DNA of 64,000 nt from Streptomyces sp. M92 (GCF_028473745.1 NZ_CP101137.1:4216001-4280000), one strand, 5' to 3'; counted from the stretch's first letter, positions 27,107-36,486 are shown. Numbers and translations: made by a program. Notes: a model not told the origin generated them from the letters alone.

Positions 27107-29682
27107 CACTTGGCTCCCTGGGTGAAGCGGACGGCGGAGCCGTCGGCGAGGACCGGCTGTTCGTAGGCGTACTGGAGGGCGTCGGTGCCGGTCTGGTTCT
27201 GGACGCCGACGGTGGCGCCCGCGCCGTGGTCGGGGACTGTCTTGTACTGGAGGGTGACGGAACCCGTGGCCTCGTCGAAGACGGCTTCGAAGGTGGCGCG
27301 GCCGGCGGTGCCGGTGGCGTGGGCGACGTTGTCCCAGACGATGGCGAAGGTGCGGTGGCCCGCCTTGCCGGTGGTGGTGGTCTGCACCGACGACTTCTTG
27401 TCGAGGGTCAGGTCGTCCCAGAGCACGGCGATGAAGCCGTTGGGGTTGTTGACCGTGGGCAGCGCGGTGTTGGCGTAGTCGCCGACGCGCGGGGCGAGGA
27501 AGTTGAGCATGCCGTTGGTGGTGACGGACGTGCTGGTGTAGGACACCCCGTACAGCCGCACCGGGAAGGGCAGTCGGACGGTGGTGGCGTCCTCGTCGCC
27601 GCTGAGGGCGACCTTCTCCTTGCCGGCGACCCACGAGTAGGCGGCCGGGGCGCAGGTGGTGCCGAAGGCGTCGGACCGCGCGGGCACCCGGACGTCCTTC
27701 GTCAGGCCGGCGGCCGTGACGGTGGCGGTGCCGGTCCAGGTGCCGTTGCACAGGGCGGGCTCGGCGGGCGTCACGGTCAGGGTGTAGGTGCCCTCGGCGA
27801 CCTTCGGGATCGTGTACGCGCCTGCGTTGTCCGTGGCGACGGCGTCGACGGGGACGCCGGTCAGCTCGACGCGGGCGCCGGCCAGTGGGGCGCCGGTGAC
27901 GTCGCGGACGGTGCCGGTGACCCGGTGCGAGGCGACCGGGGTGAGCGAGAAGTCGCGGCTCAGGGCCTGGCTCTCGCCGACCTCGATCCGGGTGGGGGCG
28001 GTGTCCGCGTAGCCGTAGCCGCTGACGGTGAGGCTGTGGGTGCCGGGCGTGAGAGTGAGGCGGTAGCCGCCGTCGGCGCCGGTGGTGACCGTGCGGGCGG
28101 CGCCGGTGGTGTCGGTGGCCTTCACGGTGAGGCCGGCCAGGGTGGCGCCGGTGTCCGTGTCCGTGACCGTGCCGGTGACGGTGCCCGCGGTGTGCGGGGC
28201 CCGGTCGACGGAGGCGAGGACGTCGAGTCTGCCCTCGCCCCAGACGTTGTTCATCCCGGCGGTGCCGCCGCAGTGGGTGTCGTCGACGTCCCGGGCGCCC
28301 TGGCCGAGCAGCTCACGGGTGCCGTCGATGTCGCCGATCAGTGATGGGGCCGCCGACCACAGGAGCGCCACCGCGCCGGCGACGTGCGGGGTCGCCATGG
28401 ACGTACCCGACGCGACGTTGTACGCCGAACCCGGCCAGGTCGAGCGGACGTCGACGCCCGGTGCCGAGATGTCGGGTATGGCCGAACCGTCCACCAGGGA
28501 CGGTCCGAAGCCGGAGAAGGAAGCGATCGCGCCGGCCGCGTCGTAGGCGCCGACCCCATAGGCCGGGGCCTGGGCGCCGGGGGCGTGAGCGGTCGAACAG
28601 GTCGTGCCGTCACCGTCGTTGCCGGCCGCGAACGCCTCGAAGATGCCGGCCGCGTTCCACGCCTCGACGATGTCCTGGTAGAACGTCGTGTTGCCGCCGC
28701 CCCAGGAGTTGTTGACGATGTCCGGCGCCAGGTCGGGGCGCGGATTGCGCCCGTTGCGGTCGGTCGGGGCCAGGATCCACTGGCCGGCCTTGAGCAGGTA
28801 TTCGTCCGAGCACTCCGAGGACTCGCAGCCCTTGGCCGCGATCCAGGTGGCGTTCGGTGCCACCCCGACTCCGTCCTTGCCCACCATCGTGCCCATGGTG
28901 TGGGTGCCGTGGCCGTTGTTGTCGCAGGGGACGCCGGAGCTGCCGCACTGCCCGGTGGGGTCGTACCAGTTGTAGTCGTGGGCGAAGGTGCCGTCGCCCT
29001 TGGTGCCGCGGTAGTTGGCGACCAGGTCCGGGTGGTCGTACTGGACCCCGGAGTCGATGTTGGCGATGACGATGCCCTCGCCGCGGTCCTCGTAACGGTC
29101 CCAGACCTGGTCGGCGTTGATGTCGGCGACGCCCCACTCGGGGGCGGTCGCATCAGTGCCGGTGCCGGTGCCGGTGCCGGTGTCCGCGTCGGTGCGGTCG
29201 GCGGTGACGCGGGAGTCGTCCGTCGTCGGGTCGTCGATGCGGTAGTGCTGCTCCTTGACGATCCGTGCCACGTACGGGCGCTCGGCCAGCTCGGCGACGA
29301 GCCTGTCGTCGCCGGTGACCTGGACGGCGTTGGTGATCCAGTAGTCCTGGTGGCCGATCTTCTTGTTGTCGAGGAAGGACCGGAGCGGGCCCTGGGTGTC
29401 CTCGGCCGTCGCGCGCAACTCCTGGAAGGCGGCCTTGCCCTTCGCCGCGTGCGAGCCGCGGGCGCGGGCGCCGGTCAGGTCGGCCTGGTCCTTCAGGACG
29501 ACGAAGAAGGAGGACTCGCCGCCGTCGGCGACGGCGGCGGTGAGCGCGGGGTCGACGGCGGCCGCTGTCGTGGCGCCGTTGGCCGCGGTGGCGGGTGACG
29601 GTCCGCTCAGTACGGCGGTGGCCACGAACACGGCCGCCATCCAGGGCGCTCGGTGCCGCCACGGCGGTCGGGACAGGTGCAT
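27106..29682 (-). CDS. Secreted S8 subtilisin-like serine protease with carboxypeptidase-regulatory-like repeats
   Basis: This 858-residue secreted preproenzyme begins with a signal peptide (MAAVFVATAVLSGPSPATA). A propeptide inhibitor domain follows, then a (TG)n linker near residues 167-176, and a catalytic domain with Asp (IANIDSGVQYDHP), His (NNGHGTHTMG), oxyanion Asn (VNNSWGG) and Ser (SGTSMATPHVAGA). After the protease come two carboxypeptidase-regulatory-like beta-sandwiches (GTVTDTDTGATLAGL; GTVRDVTGAPLAGA) and a C-terminal domain. GGAGGAG lies 9 nt before the ATG. It is the first gene of a two-gene operon with the FG-GAP protein. Confidence 0.92.
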   Translation of the reverse strand: MHLSRPPWRHRAPWMAAVFVATAVLSGPSPATAANGATTAAAVDPALTAAVADGGESSFFVVLKDQADLTGARARGSHAAKGKAAFQELRATAEDTQGPLRSFLDNKKIGHQDYWITNAVQVTGDDRLVAELAERPYVARIVKEQHYRIDDPTTDDSRVTADRTDADTGTGTGTGTDATAPEWGVADINADQVWDRYEDRGEGIVIANIDSGVQYDHPDLVANYRGTKGDGTFAHDYNWYDPTGQCGSSGVPCDNNGHGTHTMGTMVGKDGVGVAPNATWIAAKGCESSECSDEYLLKAGQWILAPTDRNGRNPRPDLAPDIVNNSWGGGNTTFYQDIVEAWNAAGIFEAFAAGNDGDGTTCSTAHAPGAQAPAYGVGAYDAAGAIASFSGFGPSLVDGSAIPDISAPGVDVRSTWPGSAYNVASGTSMATPHVAGAVALLWSAAPSLIGDIDGTRELLGQGARDVDDTHCGGTAGMNNVWGEGRLDVLASVDRAPHTAGTVTGTVTDTDTGATLAGLTVKATDTTGAARTVTTGADGGYRLTLTPGTHSLTVSGYGYADTAPTRIEVGESQALSRDFSLTPVASHRVTGTVRDVTGAPLAGARVELTGVPVDAVATDNAGAYTIPKVAEGTYTLTVTPAEPALCNGTWTGTATVTAAGLTKDVRVPARSDAFGTTCAPAAYSWVAGKEKVALSGDEDATTVRLPFPVRLYGVSYTSTSVTTNGMLNFLAPRVGDYANTALPTVNNPNGFIAVLWDDLTLDKKSSVQTTTTGKAGHRTFAIVWDNVAHATGTAGRATFEAVFDEATGSVTLQYKTVPDHGAGATVGVQNQTGTDALQYAYEQPVLADGSAVRFTQGAK

Positions 29683-29770
29683 CGGGGTGCTCCTCCGCAG
29701 GAGGGTCGGGGGAGCCGGGACGCTAGGCGGGCGCCGTTACTCGGGTATTACAGACGCTGTCCGAAGGCCC

Positions 29771-30817
29771 TCATCCACCGACCTTGCCGGCCGTGATCTG
29801 CTGGCCGCGTGTGCTGTCGACCACGATGGGGACGCCATCGGGGAGGTGTCCCTCCAGACTGTTGAGCAGATCTTCGACCGGGGGCAGGTCGTTGGGAGTG
29901 CGCACGTGGATGTACAGGGTGCGGGAGCGTGCGTCGACGCTGGTGACCGTCGCGCCGGGGCTGTGCGAGAGCCACCGCTCGGCGGCGCTCTCGGCTCTGA
30001 GGGTCCAGGCGTTGAGCAGGACGGTGACGACCGTGTTGGCGCCCAGGGGGAGCAGGACGGCGGCGAAGAGCAGTCCGAGCATGACATGGGCGCGGCGTGG
30101 TCGGTGATGGGTGTGCCGTCCGGTGGTGTGGGTGTAGCCGAGGGCGGTGAAGACGCTCATGCCGGCGAAGACGAGGGCGAAGAGGTTGGACAGGAAGAGC
30201 ACCAGAGCGCCCAGCGCCGGCCACCATGCCGCCTGGCCGGCGCAGACGCCGGTGACGACGAGGGGTGGAACGAGGGAGATCGCGATGGCCACGCCCGGCA
30301 GTACCGCGGCGACGTCCTTGCGGGCCAGTGCCACGGCTCCGGCGAAGCCCGTGGCCAGGGCGGAGATCAGGTCGAGCAGTCCCGGTGAGGTCCGGCCCGA
30401 GACCTGGCTGTTGGTCAGCAGGTCATAGGACTGCGGCACCACCAGCGAGGCCACCGCCCCGACCAGGATCACCAGCAGGCACCCGAGGGCCACGAACGCG
30501 GCGGCGGTGGTGCGGCGGCGCTGTACGGCACCGAGGGCGATGCCCATGATGGGCGTGGAAAGCGGGGCGATGATCATCGCGCCGATGACGGTGGCGGTGG
30601 AGTCCGTCAGGATGCCGCCCGCCGCGATGACGGCGGACAGTGTGAGCATGGTCCAGAAGGCAGACTGCTTCGACCGGCTGTCCCCGGACGAGAGATCGAG
30701 GTCCTGCTGGAGGTCGTCCAGAGACCGGCGTTGCCGGTCCGGCAGAACTTTGGCGCGGAGTTGGCCGGGCATGTGCTCAGTATCGGGACCGGGGCGACCT
30801 CCGCCGGGCAGCAACAC
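29771..30817 (-). CDS. DUF389 membrane protein (TIGR00341-like)
   Basis: This protein of about 348 residues has the DUF389 hydrophobic core: SAFWTMLTLSAVIAAGGIL, ATVIGAMIIAPLSTPIMGIA, VALGCLLVILVGAVASLVV, FAGAVALARKDVAAVLPG, SLVPPLVVTGV and later helices, then a cytosolic C-terminal domain. The start is uncertain. A GTG at 30817 gives the full length, while an ATG at 30772 (MPGQLRAK) would remove 15 residues; neither has a clear ribosome-binding site. Upstream, the same frame stays open for ~145 codons into a DUF2254-like remnant. The function of DUF389 proteins is unknown. Confidence 0.8.
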   Translation of the reverse strand: MLLPGGGRPGPDTEHMPGQLRAKVLPDRQRRSLDDLQQDLDLSSGDSRSKQSAFWTMLTLSAVIAAGGILTDSTATVIGAMIIAPLSTPIMGIALGAVQRRRTTAAAFVALGCLLVILVGAVASLVVPQSYDLLTNSQVSGRTSPGLLDLISALATGFAGAVALARKDVAAVLPGVAIAISLVPPLVVTGVCAGQAAWWPALGALVLFLSNLFALVFAGMSVFTALGYTHTTGRHTHHRPRRAHVMLGLLFAAVLLPLGANTVVTVLLNAWTLRAESAAERWLSHSPGATVTSVDARSRTLYIHVRTPNDLPPVEDLLNSLEGHLPDGVPIVVDSTRGQQITAGKVGG

Positions 30818-30859
30818 GATCCTGCCGGTCGGCGTCGCGGTGTGGTCCGCGGGTGTTCC

Positions 30860-31261
30860 CCCCCGGCCGGTTCCGCCCCCCGGGCCGGCTGCTGAGCGCC
30901 CGCGGGCCAGGCCGGGCCGCCCAGCCCCTGAGGGTCCTCGATCGCGGCGATGTCGGTCAGGGCCGGGGTGGGCAGTGCGTGGACCGTGTGGTCGAGGGTG
31001 GCGTGGAACGGGGTCAGGCTGGTCGCGCGGTGGGAGGGAAGCGCGGAGGCCGGAGCGGCGAGGAGGGCACGCAGGCGGCGGTGGACCTGGAGGGAGTCGG
31101 CGCCGTGGAGGACGATCTCGGCGAGGGCGAGGTCAAGCAGGGTGTGCCAGTCGGGGCGGCTGAGGGTGAGGCGGGCGGTGTCGTCCTCGTTCCGGAAGAC
31201 GATGGTGCCCAGGGTGCGGTGGGCGAGGCGCGGACGGACCCGCAGCGTGCCGCGGACCGAA
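30860..31261 (-). pseudogene. DUF2254 C-terminal remnant, in frame with the DUF389 gene
   Basis: After a stop at 31261, one minus-strand frame reads GTLRVRPRLAHRTLGTIVF, LTLSRPDWHTLLDLALAEIV and HGADSLQVHRRLRALL. This resembles the C-terminal region of DUF2254 membrane proteins. It has no start codon and runs without a stop into the DUF389 frame. It is a deletion joint: the 5' two thirds are gone and its own stop has been lost. Confidence 0.5.
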
Positions 31262-31263
31262 GC

Positions 31264-31554
31264 TCAAGCCGGCGAAGGTGGCGCGTGACAGCACTGCCGC
31301 ACGTTCCCGGCCGCCGACGCGACAGAGGGCTGGGAACGGGCCAGCAGTGTGTATGCGACCACCGGCACTGGCACGCCGTGGAAGGCGTTCTGCGGAGGTA
31401 CGCCCGCGCTCCGCGGCCGTACACCCGCGCTCTGCGCGTACGCCAGGCACTTGGGCGCGATCAGAGCCCGCACCGTCAGGGTGTCGAGCGCATCACCGTG
31501 TGCCCGGCCGCCGCGCAGACGCCCCAGGCCCGGCAGAGTCCGGAACCGCTTCAT
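31264..31554 (-). pseudogene. SulP-type anion permease N-terminal fragment
   Basis: A 97-codon frame contains DALDTLTVRALIAPKCLAYA, SAGVPPQNAFHGVPVPVVAY and TLLARSQPSVAS. This follows the first helices of SulP sulfate permeases but with many substitutions and a small internal duplication (SAGVRPR/SAGVPPQ). It stops where the DUF2254 remnant begins. Confidence 0.5.
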
Positions 31555-31670
31555 CCCACTTCATCCCACCGGGATGTTGGGTCACCTGCGCGTCCTCCCG
31601 TCGCGTCGGGACGGAGGTGTACGGGCTGCTGACATCAGCCGCTGCCCGTCCCCTCGTCGCGGCCGGCCGT

Positions 31671-31904
31671 TCAGGGTGCCAAAGCGGTCACCGCGACGAC
31701 GAAGCCGGCGAGGACGAGCACCGCGAGGGTGAGAAGCGGTGCAGCCGGGCGCCTGCCCGGCGGTTCGGGCCCGCTGATACGGCGCTGGCGGGTGCGCCAC
31801 TGGACAAAGCTCGCGATCACCACGGCCGTGGCCGTGACCTGATGCGGGCCGCCGCCGCCTTCATCACCGACCTGGGCGAGGGTTTCGCCGACGCCGTGGA
31901 CCAA
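31671..31904 (-). pseudogene. Small membrane-protein remnant
   Basis: The frame ends FVQWRTRQRRISGPEPPGRR, then APLLTLAVLVLAGFVVAVTA. That is a basic loop followed by one hydrophobic helix, similar to the end of DUF202/YidH-like proteins. The first ~30 residues look non-native. I consider it a fragment. Confidence 0.35.
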
Positions 31905-32846
31905 GGCGTGGACCTGCTCCTCCTGTCCACCACCACCGCCCCCTCGGCTGGCACATCACCGAGGCCACGGGCACCCCGAGCCTCGGCGTGTACCTCCAGC
32001 CCACCGCACCGACCGGCGACTTCCCACCCGTCGTGACCGGTTCCCGCTCACTGGGCCGACTCGCCAACCGGGCAACCGGACGCTTCGCCCTGCGCATGGC
32101 CGACCGCGTCTACACACAGGCCGTCACACAACTGCGCCACCGCCTCGCCCTCCCCCCGGCTTCCCCTTCCGAGGTGCGCCGCCGCCAGGAACAGGCGAAC
32201 TGGCCCATCCTGCAAGGCTTCAGCACGGCCCTGGTGCCCCGCCCCTCTGACTGGCGCCCCGGCCTGGACGTCGTAGGAAACCGGTGGCCCCACCACGACC
32301 CGGCCGAACGGCTGCCCTCCGAGCTCGAGGACTTCCTGTCCGCCGGACCCCGGCCCGTCCTCATCGGCTTCGGCAGCATGGCCTCCGGCGACGGGGAACG
32401 ACTGAGCGAGATCGCGGTACGAGCCCTGCCGCGCCGGACTGCGCGGCATCCTCCAGGCCGGCAGCGCCCACCTCGCCGCCGACGGCGACGACGTGCTCAC
32501 CATCGGGGACGTACCGCACGCCCTGCTGTTCCCACGGCTGGCCGCCGTGGTCCACCACGGCGGCGCCGGCACCTCCGCCGCCGCGCTACGCGCCGGAATA
32601 CCCGCCGTCCCCGTCCCGGTCACCGCGGACCAGCCGTTCTGGGCAACGCGACTCGCCGCCCTCGGCGCCGTCACCGACCCCATCCCCTTCCGGTCCCTCA
32701 CCGCTGAACGACTCGCCGACTCCCTTCACCAAGTAGTGAAGCAGCAGTCACACAGCCGAGCCGCAGCAAGAGCGGCACAACACATGGCGACCGAAAACGG
32801 AGCGCGGCAAGCCATCAAGACCATCCAGCAACTGACCGAGGGATGA
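31850..32846 (+). pseudogene. MGT/sterol-type family-1 glycosyltransferase, truncated and frameshifted
   Basis: Three frames give successive parts of a GT1 enzyme: TDLGEGFADAVDQGVDLLLL near 31870; GVYLQPTAPTGDFPPV to PVLIGFGSMASGDGERL (31990-32420); and, after a shift near 32430, GDVPHALLFPRLAAVVHHGG with the donor-binding HHGGAGT and VPVTADQPFWA, ending at 32846. The N-terminal acceptor domain is mostly lost. It is a dead UDP-sugar:sterol/macrolide-type transferase gene. Confidence 0.75.
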
Positions 32847-32952
32847 CGCCAATCCGTTCCTCGCGCTCGTCCCGTCTCAGGCGAGGAGCCCGGGCCCCGT
32901 TGGCCACGTCCGTTCAGAGGGCCACGCCTGCGAAGTGATCTGACGCACACGC

Positions 32953-32979
32953 TGTCACAGGGATCGATGGGGCGGTGTC
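32953..32979 (+). promoter_or_regulatory. ECF41-like promoter for the FAD oxidoreductase-sigma operon
   Basis: TGTCACA (32953-32959), 16 nt, then TGTC (32976-32979), 44 nt before the ATG. It matches the ECF41 consensus except for C to T at the first -10 position. Confidence 0.55.
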
Positions 32980-33022
32980 TCGTGCTCGAACCGCTCGAAC
33001 CGCTCGAAACGAGGGAGACATC

Positions 33023-34228
33023 ATGGCTGACAACACCGATGTGGTGGTGATCGGCGGCGGCTACGCCGGCGTCATGGCGGCCAATCGCCTGACGCAGCAC
33101 GGCGATGTGACCGTGACGTTGATCAACCCGCGCCCCGTCTTCGTCCACCGGGTCCGTCTTCACCAGTTGGTGGGCGGGACCGACTCCGCCGTTGTCGACT
33201 ACCGGGAGGTTCTGGCGGAGGGGGTTCGGCTGGTGGTCGACAGCGTGACGCGGATCGATGCGGCGGGCCGCGGTGTGGAGCTGGCGAGCGGGGGTGCGGT
33301 CGGCTACGACTACCTGGTCTACGCGGTGGGCAGTGGCAGTGCCGACCCGCGGGTGCCCGGGGCGGCCGAGTTCGCCTACCCGATCGCCGCCCTGGAGGAG
33401 GTGCAGCGGCTGCTGCCGGTCCTCGATGCCGCGCCCGCATCGGCCGCGGTGACGGTGGTCGGAGCCGGTCCTACGGGCATCGAAACCGCCGCCGAGCTCG
33501 CGGAACAGGGCCGCAGCGTGACCCTGGTCTGCGGTGGGGTGCTCGGCCCGTACCTGCACCGGCGGGGGCGGCGTTCGGTGGCCGGCCGGCTGGCGGCGCT
33601 CGGAGTGACGGTCGTGGAAGGCCCCGACACGAAGGTGACGGCGGTGACGCGTGACGCGGTGCGGCTCGCCGACGGCCGGGAACTGCGGAGCGCGGTGACC
33701 GTCTGGACCGCCGGATTCGGCGTGCCCGACCTGGCCGCGCGCAGTGGGCTGAGCATCGATGCCCTGGGTCGGCTGCACACGGACGAGACGCTCACGAGCG
33801 TGGACGACGAGCGCATCGTCGCGGCCGGGGACTCGGCTGCGCCGTCGGGCCTGCCGCTGCGGATGAGCTGCCAAGCAGCGATGCCGCTGGGTGCGCGGGC
33901 CGCGGACACGGTGCTCAGCCGGTTGGCCGGGGAGCAGCCCGAGAGCCTCAACCAATCGTTCGGCGCGCAGTGCGTCAGCCTGGGCCGGGGCACCGGCATC
34001 TTCCAGTTCGGCAACAGGTCCGACGTCGCAGTGTGGTTCCACATCGGCGGTCGCCTCGGCGCGAAGATGAAGGAGACGGTGTGCCGGGGCATCCTGAAGC
34101 ACCTGGCCGATGAGGCGCACAAGCCCGGTGGATACAGCCTGCACCGCATGAAGGGAGGTGCCGGGCGCAAGAAGGCGCTGGAGGCCATGCGCGCCGAGGC
34201 GCCGGTCGCCGCCGAACGGGTTTCCTAG
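33023..34228 (+). CDS. NDH-2/AIF-like FAD-dependent oxidoreductase
   Basis: This 401-residue flavoprotein has an N-terminal FAD Rossmann motif (VVVIGGGYAGVMAA), a second NAD(P)-binding motif (VVGAGPTGIETAAELAE ~150) and the C-terminal FAD signature (RIVAAGDSAA). The ATG at 33023 follows GAGGGAG. It is separated by 33 nt from an ECF41 sigma gene, forming a two-gene operon behind an ECF41-like promoter. Oxidoreductases are known ECF41 partners. It probably oxidises NAD(P)H towards quinone or a small acceptor. Confidence 0.87.
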   Translation: MADNTDVVVIGGGYAGVMAANRLTQHGDVTVTLINPRPVFVHRVRLHQLVGGTDSAVVDYREVLAEGVRLVVDSVTRIDAAGRGVELASGGAVGYDYLVYAVGSGSADPRVPGAAEFAYPIAALEEVQRLLPVLDAAPASAAVTVVGAGPTGIETAAELAEQGRSVTLVCGGVLGPYLHRRGRRSVAGRLAALGVTVVEGPDTKVTAVTRDAVRLADGRELRSAVTVWTAGFGVPDLAARSGLSIDALGRLHTDETLTSVDDERIVAAGDSAAPSGLPLRMSCQAAMPLGARAADTVLSRLAGEQPESLNQSFGAQCVSLGRGTGIFQFGNRSDVAVWFHIGGRLGAKMKETVCRGILKHLADEAHKPGGYSLHRMKGGAGRKKALEAMRAEAPVAAERVS

Positions 34229-34261
34229 GTCCCGGTCGGCCGAGGGGGAAACGATCAGGAC

Positions 34262-35161
34262 ATGGGTGATGACCACGCCATTGACCGGGCGACCGCGACA
34301 TTCGTCGCCCACCGCAATCTGCTCTTCACCGTCGCGTACGAGATGCTCGGCTCGGCGGCCGACGCCGAGGACGTCCTGCAGGAGACGTGGCTGCGGTGGG
34401 CCGCGGTCGGCCTGGAGCAGGTGCGCGACCAGCGCGCCTACCTGGTCCGGATGACGACCCGGCAGTCGCTCAACCGGCTGCGTACGATGTCGCGGCGCAA
34501 GGAGTCGTACGTGGGCCCGTGGCTGCCGGAGCCGCTGCTGACCACGCCGGACGTGGCCCAGGACGTCGAACTCGCCGAGAGCGTGTCGATGGCGGTGATG
34601 CTCGTCCTGGAGACGTTGTCACCGACCGAGCGGGCCGTCTTCGTGCTACGCGAAGTCTTCGACGTCGGCTACGACGAGATCGCGGCGGCGGTCGACAAGA
34701 CCCCGGCAGCCGTCCGCCAGATCGCGCACCGGGCCCGCCGGCACGTGGACGCCCGGCGCCCGCGCGAGGTGGTCTCCCAGAACGAGGCGCGGGCGGCCCT
34801 GCAGTCGTTCCAGCGAGCACTGGAGAGCGGCGACCTGCAGGGCCTGCTCGACGTGCTCGCGCCCGAAGTGGTGTACATGGGCGACGGCGGTGGTGTGAAG
34901 CACGCTGCGCTGCGGCCGATCGCCGGCGCCGACAAGGTGGCCCGCCTCTTGGCCGACGGCCTCGACAAGAACTCGTTCCCGATCGCCTTCGGCCCCACCG
35001 TGGTCAACGGCAGCCCCGCGCTGGTCGTCCACCTGGACGGTGAGCTGGACGGCATCATGGCGGCCCGCGTAGAGGCCGGCCGCATCACCGGCCTGTACTT
35101 CGTCCGCAACCCTGAGAAGCTGTCCCGCATCGCAACCCAGACCCCGCTCACCCTGCGGTGA
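34262..35161 (+). CDS. ECF41-family RNA polymerase sigma factor (second copy in window)
   Basis: This 299-residue sigma factor has region 2 (FTVAYEMLGSAADAEDVLQE), the WLPEPLL linker, region 4 (VGYDEIAAAVDKTPAAVRQI) and a SnoaL-like extension with DGGG. The last motif reads NPEKL rather than NPDKL. It is the downstream gene of the oxidoreductase operon. The two ECF41 factors here differ enough to be separate paralogues, and their promoters differ in the -10 element. Confidence 0.92.
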   Translation: MGDDHAIDRATATFVAHRNLLFTVAYEMLGSAADAEDVLQETWLRWAAVGLEQVRDQRAYLVRMTTRQSLNRLRTMSRRKESYVGPWLPEPLLTTPDVAQDVELAESVSMAVMLVLETLSPTERAVFVLREVFDVGYDEIAAAVDKTPAAVRQIAHRARRHVDARRPREVVSQNEARAALQSFQRALESGDLQGLLDVLAPEVVYMGDGGGVKHAALRPIAGADKVARLLADGLDKNSFPIAFGPTVVNGSPALVVHLDGELDGIMAARVEAGRITGLYFVRNPEKLSRIATQTPLTLR

Positions 35162-35240
35162 ACGTGCGGTGGCGGATCCGATTCCCCTCATGTTTCACAA
35201 CACGGCCTGTTGGAACACGCAATGCTCGCCTTGCCGCACG

Positions 35241-35277
35241 GCTTTGCGCTCCTGGACATGCCCCTGGAGCGCAAAGC
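35241..35277. terminator. 12-bp hairpin downstream of the second sigma operon
   Basis: GCTTTGCGCTCC and GGAGCGCAAAGC pair perfectly around a 13-nt loop, 80 nt after the sigma stop, and are followed by TTTGTTC. It is a good terminator candidate. Confidence 0.65.
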
Positions 35278-35361
35278 TTTGTTCATCTGCTCGGCCGGCG
35301 GCATCGACCCCGGTATGGGCACACCTGTGAGAGCGGTCGAAGCCGGTGTCCGGCGATGACA

Positions 35362-35484
35362 CCTCGGCCCGAGAGCGTGCAGTACATCGGCGATGGCCCC
35401 GCACAGACTGGCGACGTCGTCGCGGCTGCCGTCGGCCAGGACGACGAAGTCGTCCGTGTAGAGGACGATGCGCCAGTTCGCGCG
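35362..35484 (-). pseudogene. Group II intron reverse transcriptase/maturase fragment
   Basis: On the minus strand RANWRIVLYTDDFVVLADGS followed by DVASLCGAIADVLHALGPR matches the catalytic block of bacterial group II intron RTs. The YADD motif appears as YTDD. Only ~41 codons survive. No intron RNA ends are recognisable nearby. Confidence 0.65.
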
Positions 35485-35599
35485 GCCCTGGTGACGATGT
35501 GTGCCCGCCCGCCTCTGATGAGGGTCTCCTCGCGGCGGACGATCTGCTGGGCCCCTGTGAGGCCCGACCCGAGCGCGCCGCGGAGGACGAAGCATCCCT

Positions 35600-36169
35600 A
35601 TGGAACCGACCGACCCCACGTCCGGACTCCCCTTCATCGATGAGCACCAGGTACGTGTTGTGGCACCCGCGCCGAGTACCTGGGATGCACTCACCACCTG
35701 GATCGCCCGGACCCATCTGGGGGTCAGCAGCGGATTCGCCCATCTCGTGGGCGCCGAGCCGCGTAGCGTCACCGGCATACTGCCGCTCCAGGGCTCGACC
35801 ATTCCCGGGTTCGCGGTGGCCGAAAGCGTGTGCGGGAAGCGCCTCATCCTCGTGGGCAGGCACCGTTTTTCGCACTACGCACTCACCTTCTCGCTGGCGG
35901 ACCACCCGGACGGAACACTGCTCAGCGCACGTTCACACGCCCTTTTCCCCAAATTGCCCGGGGCGCTTTACCGAGGGCTCGTCATCGGTTCCGGCGGCCA
36001 CCGTGTTCTCGTCCGCCGTATGCTCCGCGATATCGGCCGAAGCGCGGGAAAGCCGAGGGACTGCACGGGGGCCGGTATAACTCCCTCGCCGGATCGGAAG
36101 TTGATGACTGCCGCGGCGAGTGGATCGAGGCCGGGAGATCCTTGTGAGCGGTACGGACGCCGTGGATGA
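35600..36169 (+). CDS. SRPBCC/DUF2867-like hypothetical protein
   Basis: This 189-residue protein contains VRVVAPAPSTWDALTTWIAR, a central GFAVAESVCGKRLILVGRHR and FSHYALTFSLADHPDGT, then ALYRGLVIGSGGHRVLVRRM. This is the layout of small SRPBCC-like proteins that bind hydrophobic ligands. The last ~40 residues (from AGKPRDC) look non-native, so the 3' end may be altered. The start is ATG 35600. No ligand can be predicted. Confidence 0.65.
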   Translation: MEPTDPTSGLPFIDEHQVRVVAPAPSTWDALTTWIARTHLGVSSGFAHLVGAEPRSVTGILPLQGSTIPGFAVAESVCGKRLILVGRHRFSHYALTFSLADHPDGTLLSARSHALFPKLPGALYRGLVIGSGGHRVLVRRMLRDIGRSAGKPRDCTGAGITPSPDRKLMTAAASGSRPGDPCERYGRRG

Positions 36170-36222
36170 CGGGCTGGTCGTCGAGCGCTCACCTGACGAG
36201 TAGCTTTGCAGCAGGCGAAAGG

Positions 36223-36486
36223 ATGGCGATGACCTTCGGTGGACTCTTGACGCTCGGGCTCATTGTCGTGGCGGTTCTGGGCGTGACCGGTGCAGGGGTT
36301 GGTACCTACGCCCTGATCTGCAACCGGATGCCTGGACGATGGCTCGCCAGAACAGTACGTAACCCCAGGCTTTGGGGAACCGGCATACTGGTCGCGGTCT
36401 CTAGCTTGGCCTTCGTCTCATGGATACCCGTCGTCATCGGACTCGGGATCGCTGTCGTCGGTCACACAGTCAACCCCACCGGGTGA
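36223..36486 (+). CDS. Small two-helix membrane protein
   Basis: This 87-residue protein has two hydrophobic segments (LLTLGLIVVAVLGVTGAGVG and GILVAVSSLAFVSWIPVVIG). ATG 36223 has AGG nearby, and a longer in-frame start at 36166 lacks a signal. I know no family for it. Confidence 0.5.
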   Translation: MAMTFGGLLTLGLIVVAVLGVTGAGVGTYALICNRMPGRWLARTVRNPRLWGTGILVAVSSLAFVSWIPVVIGLGIAVVGHTVNPTG

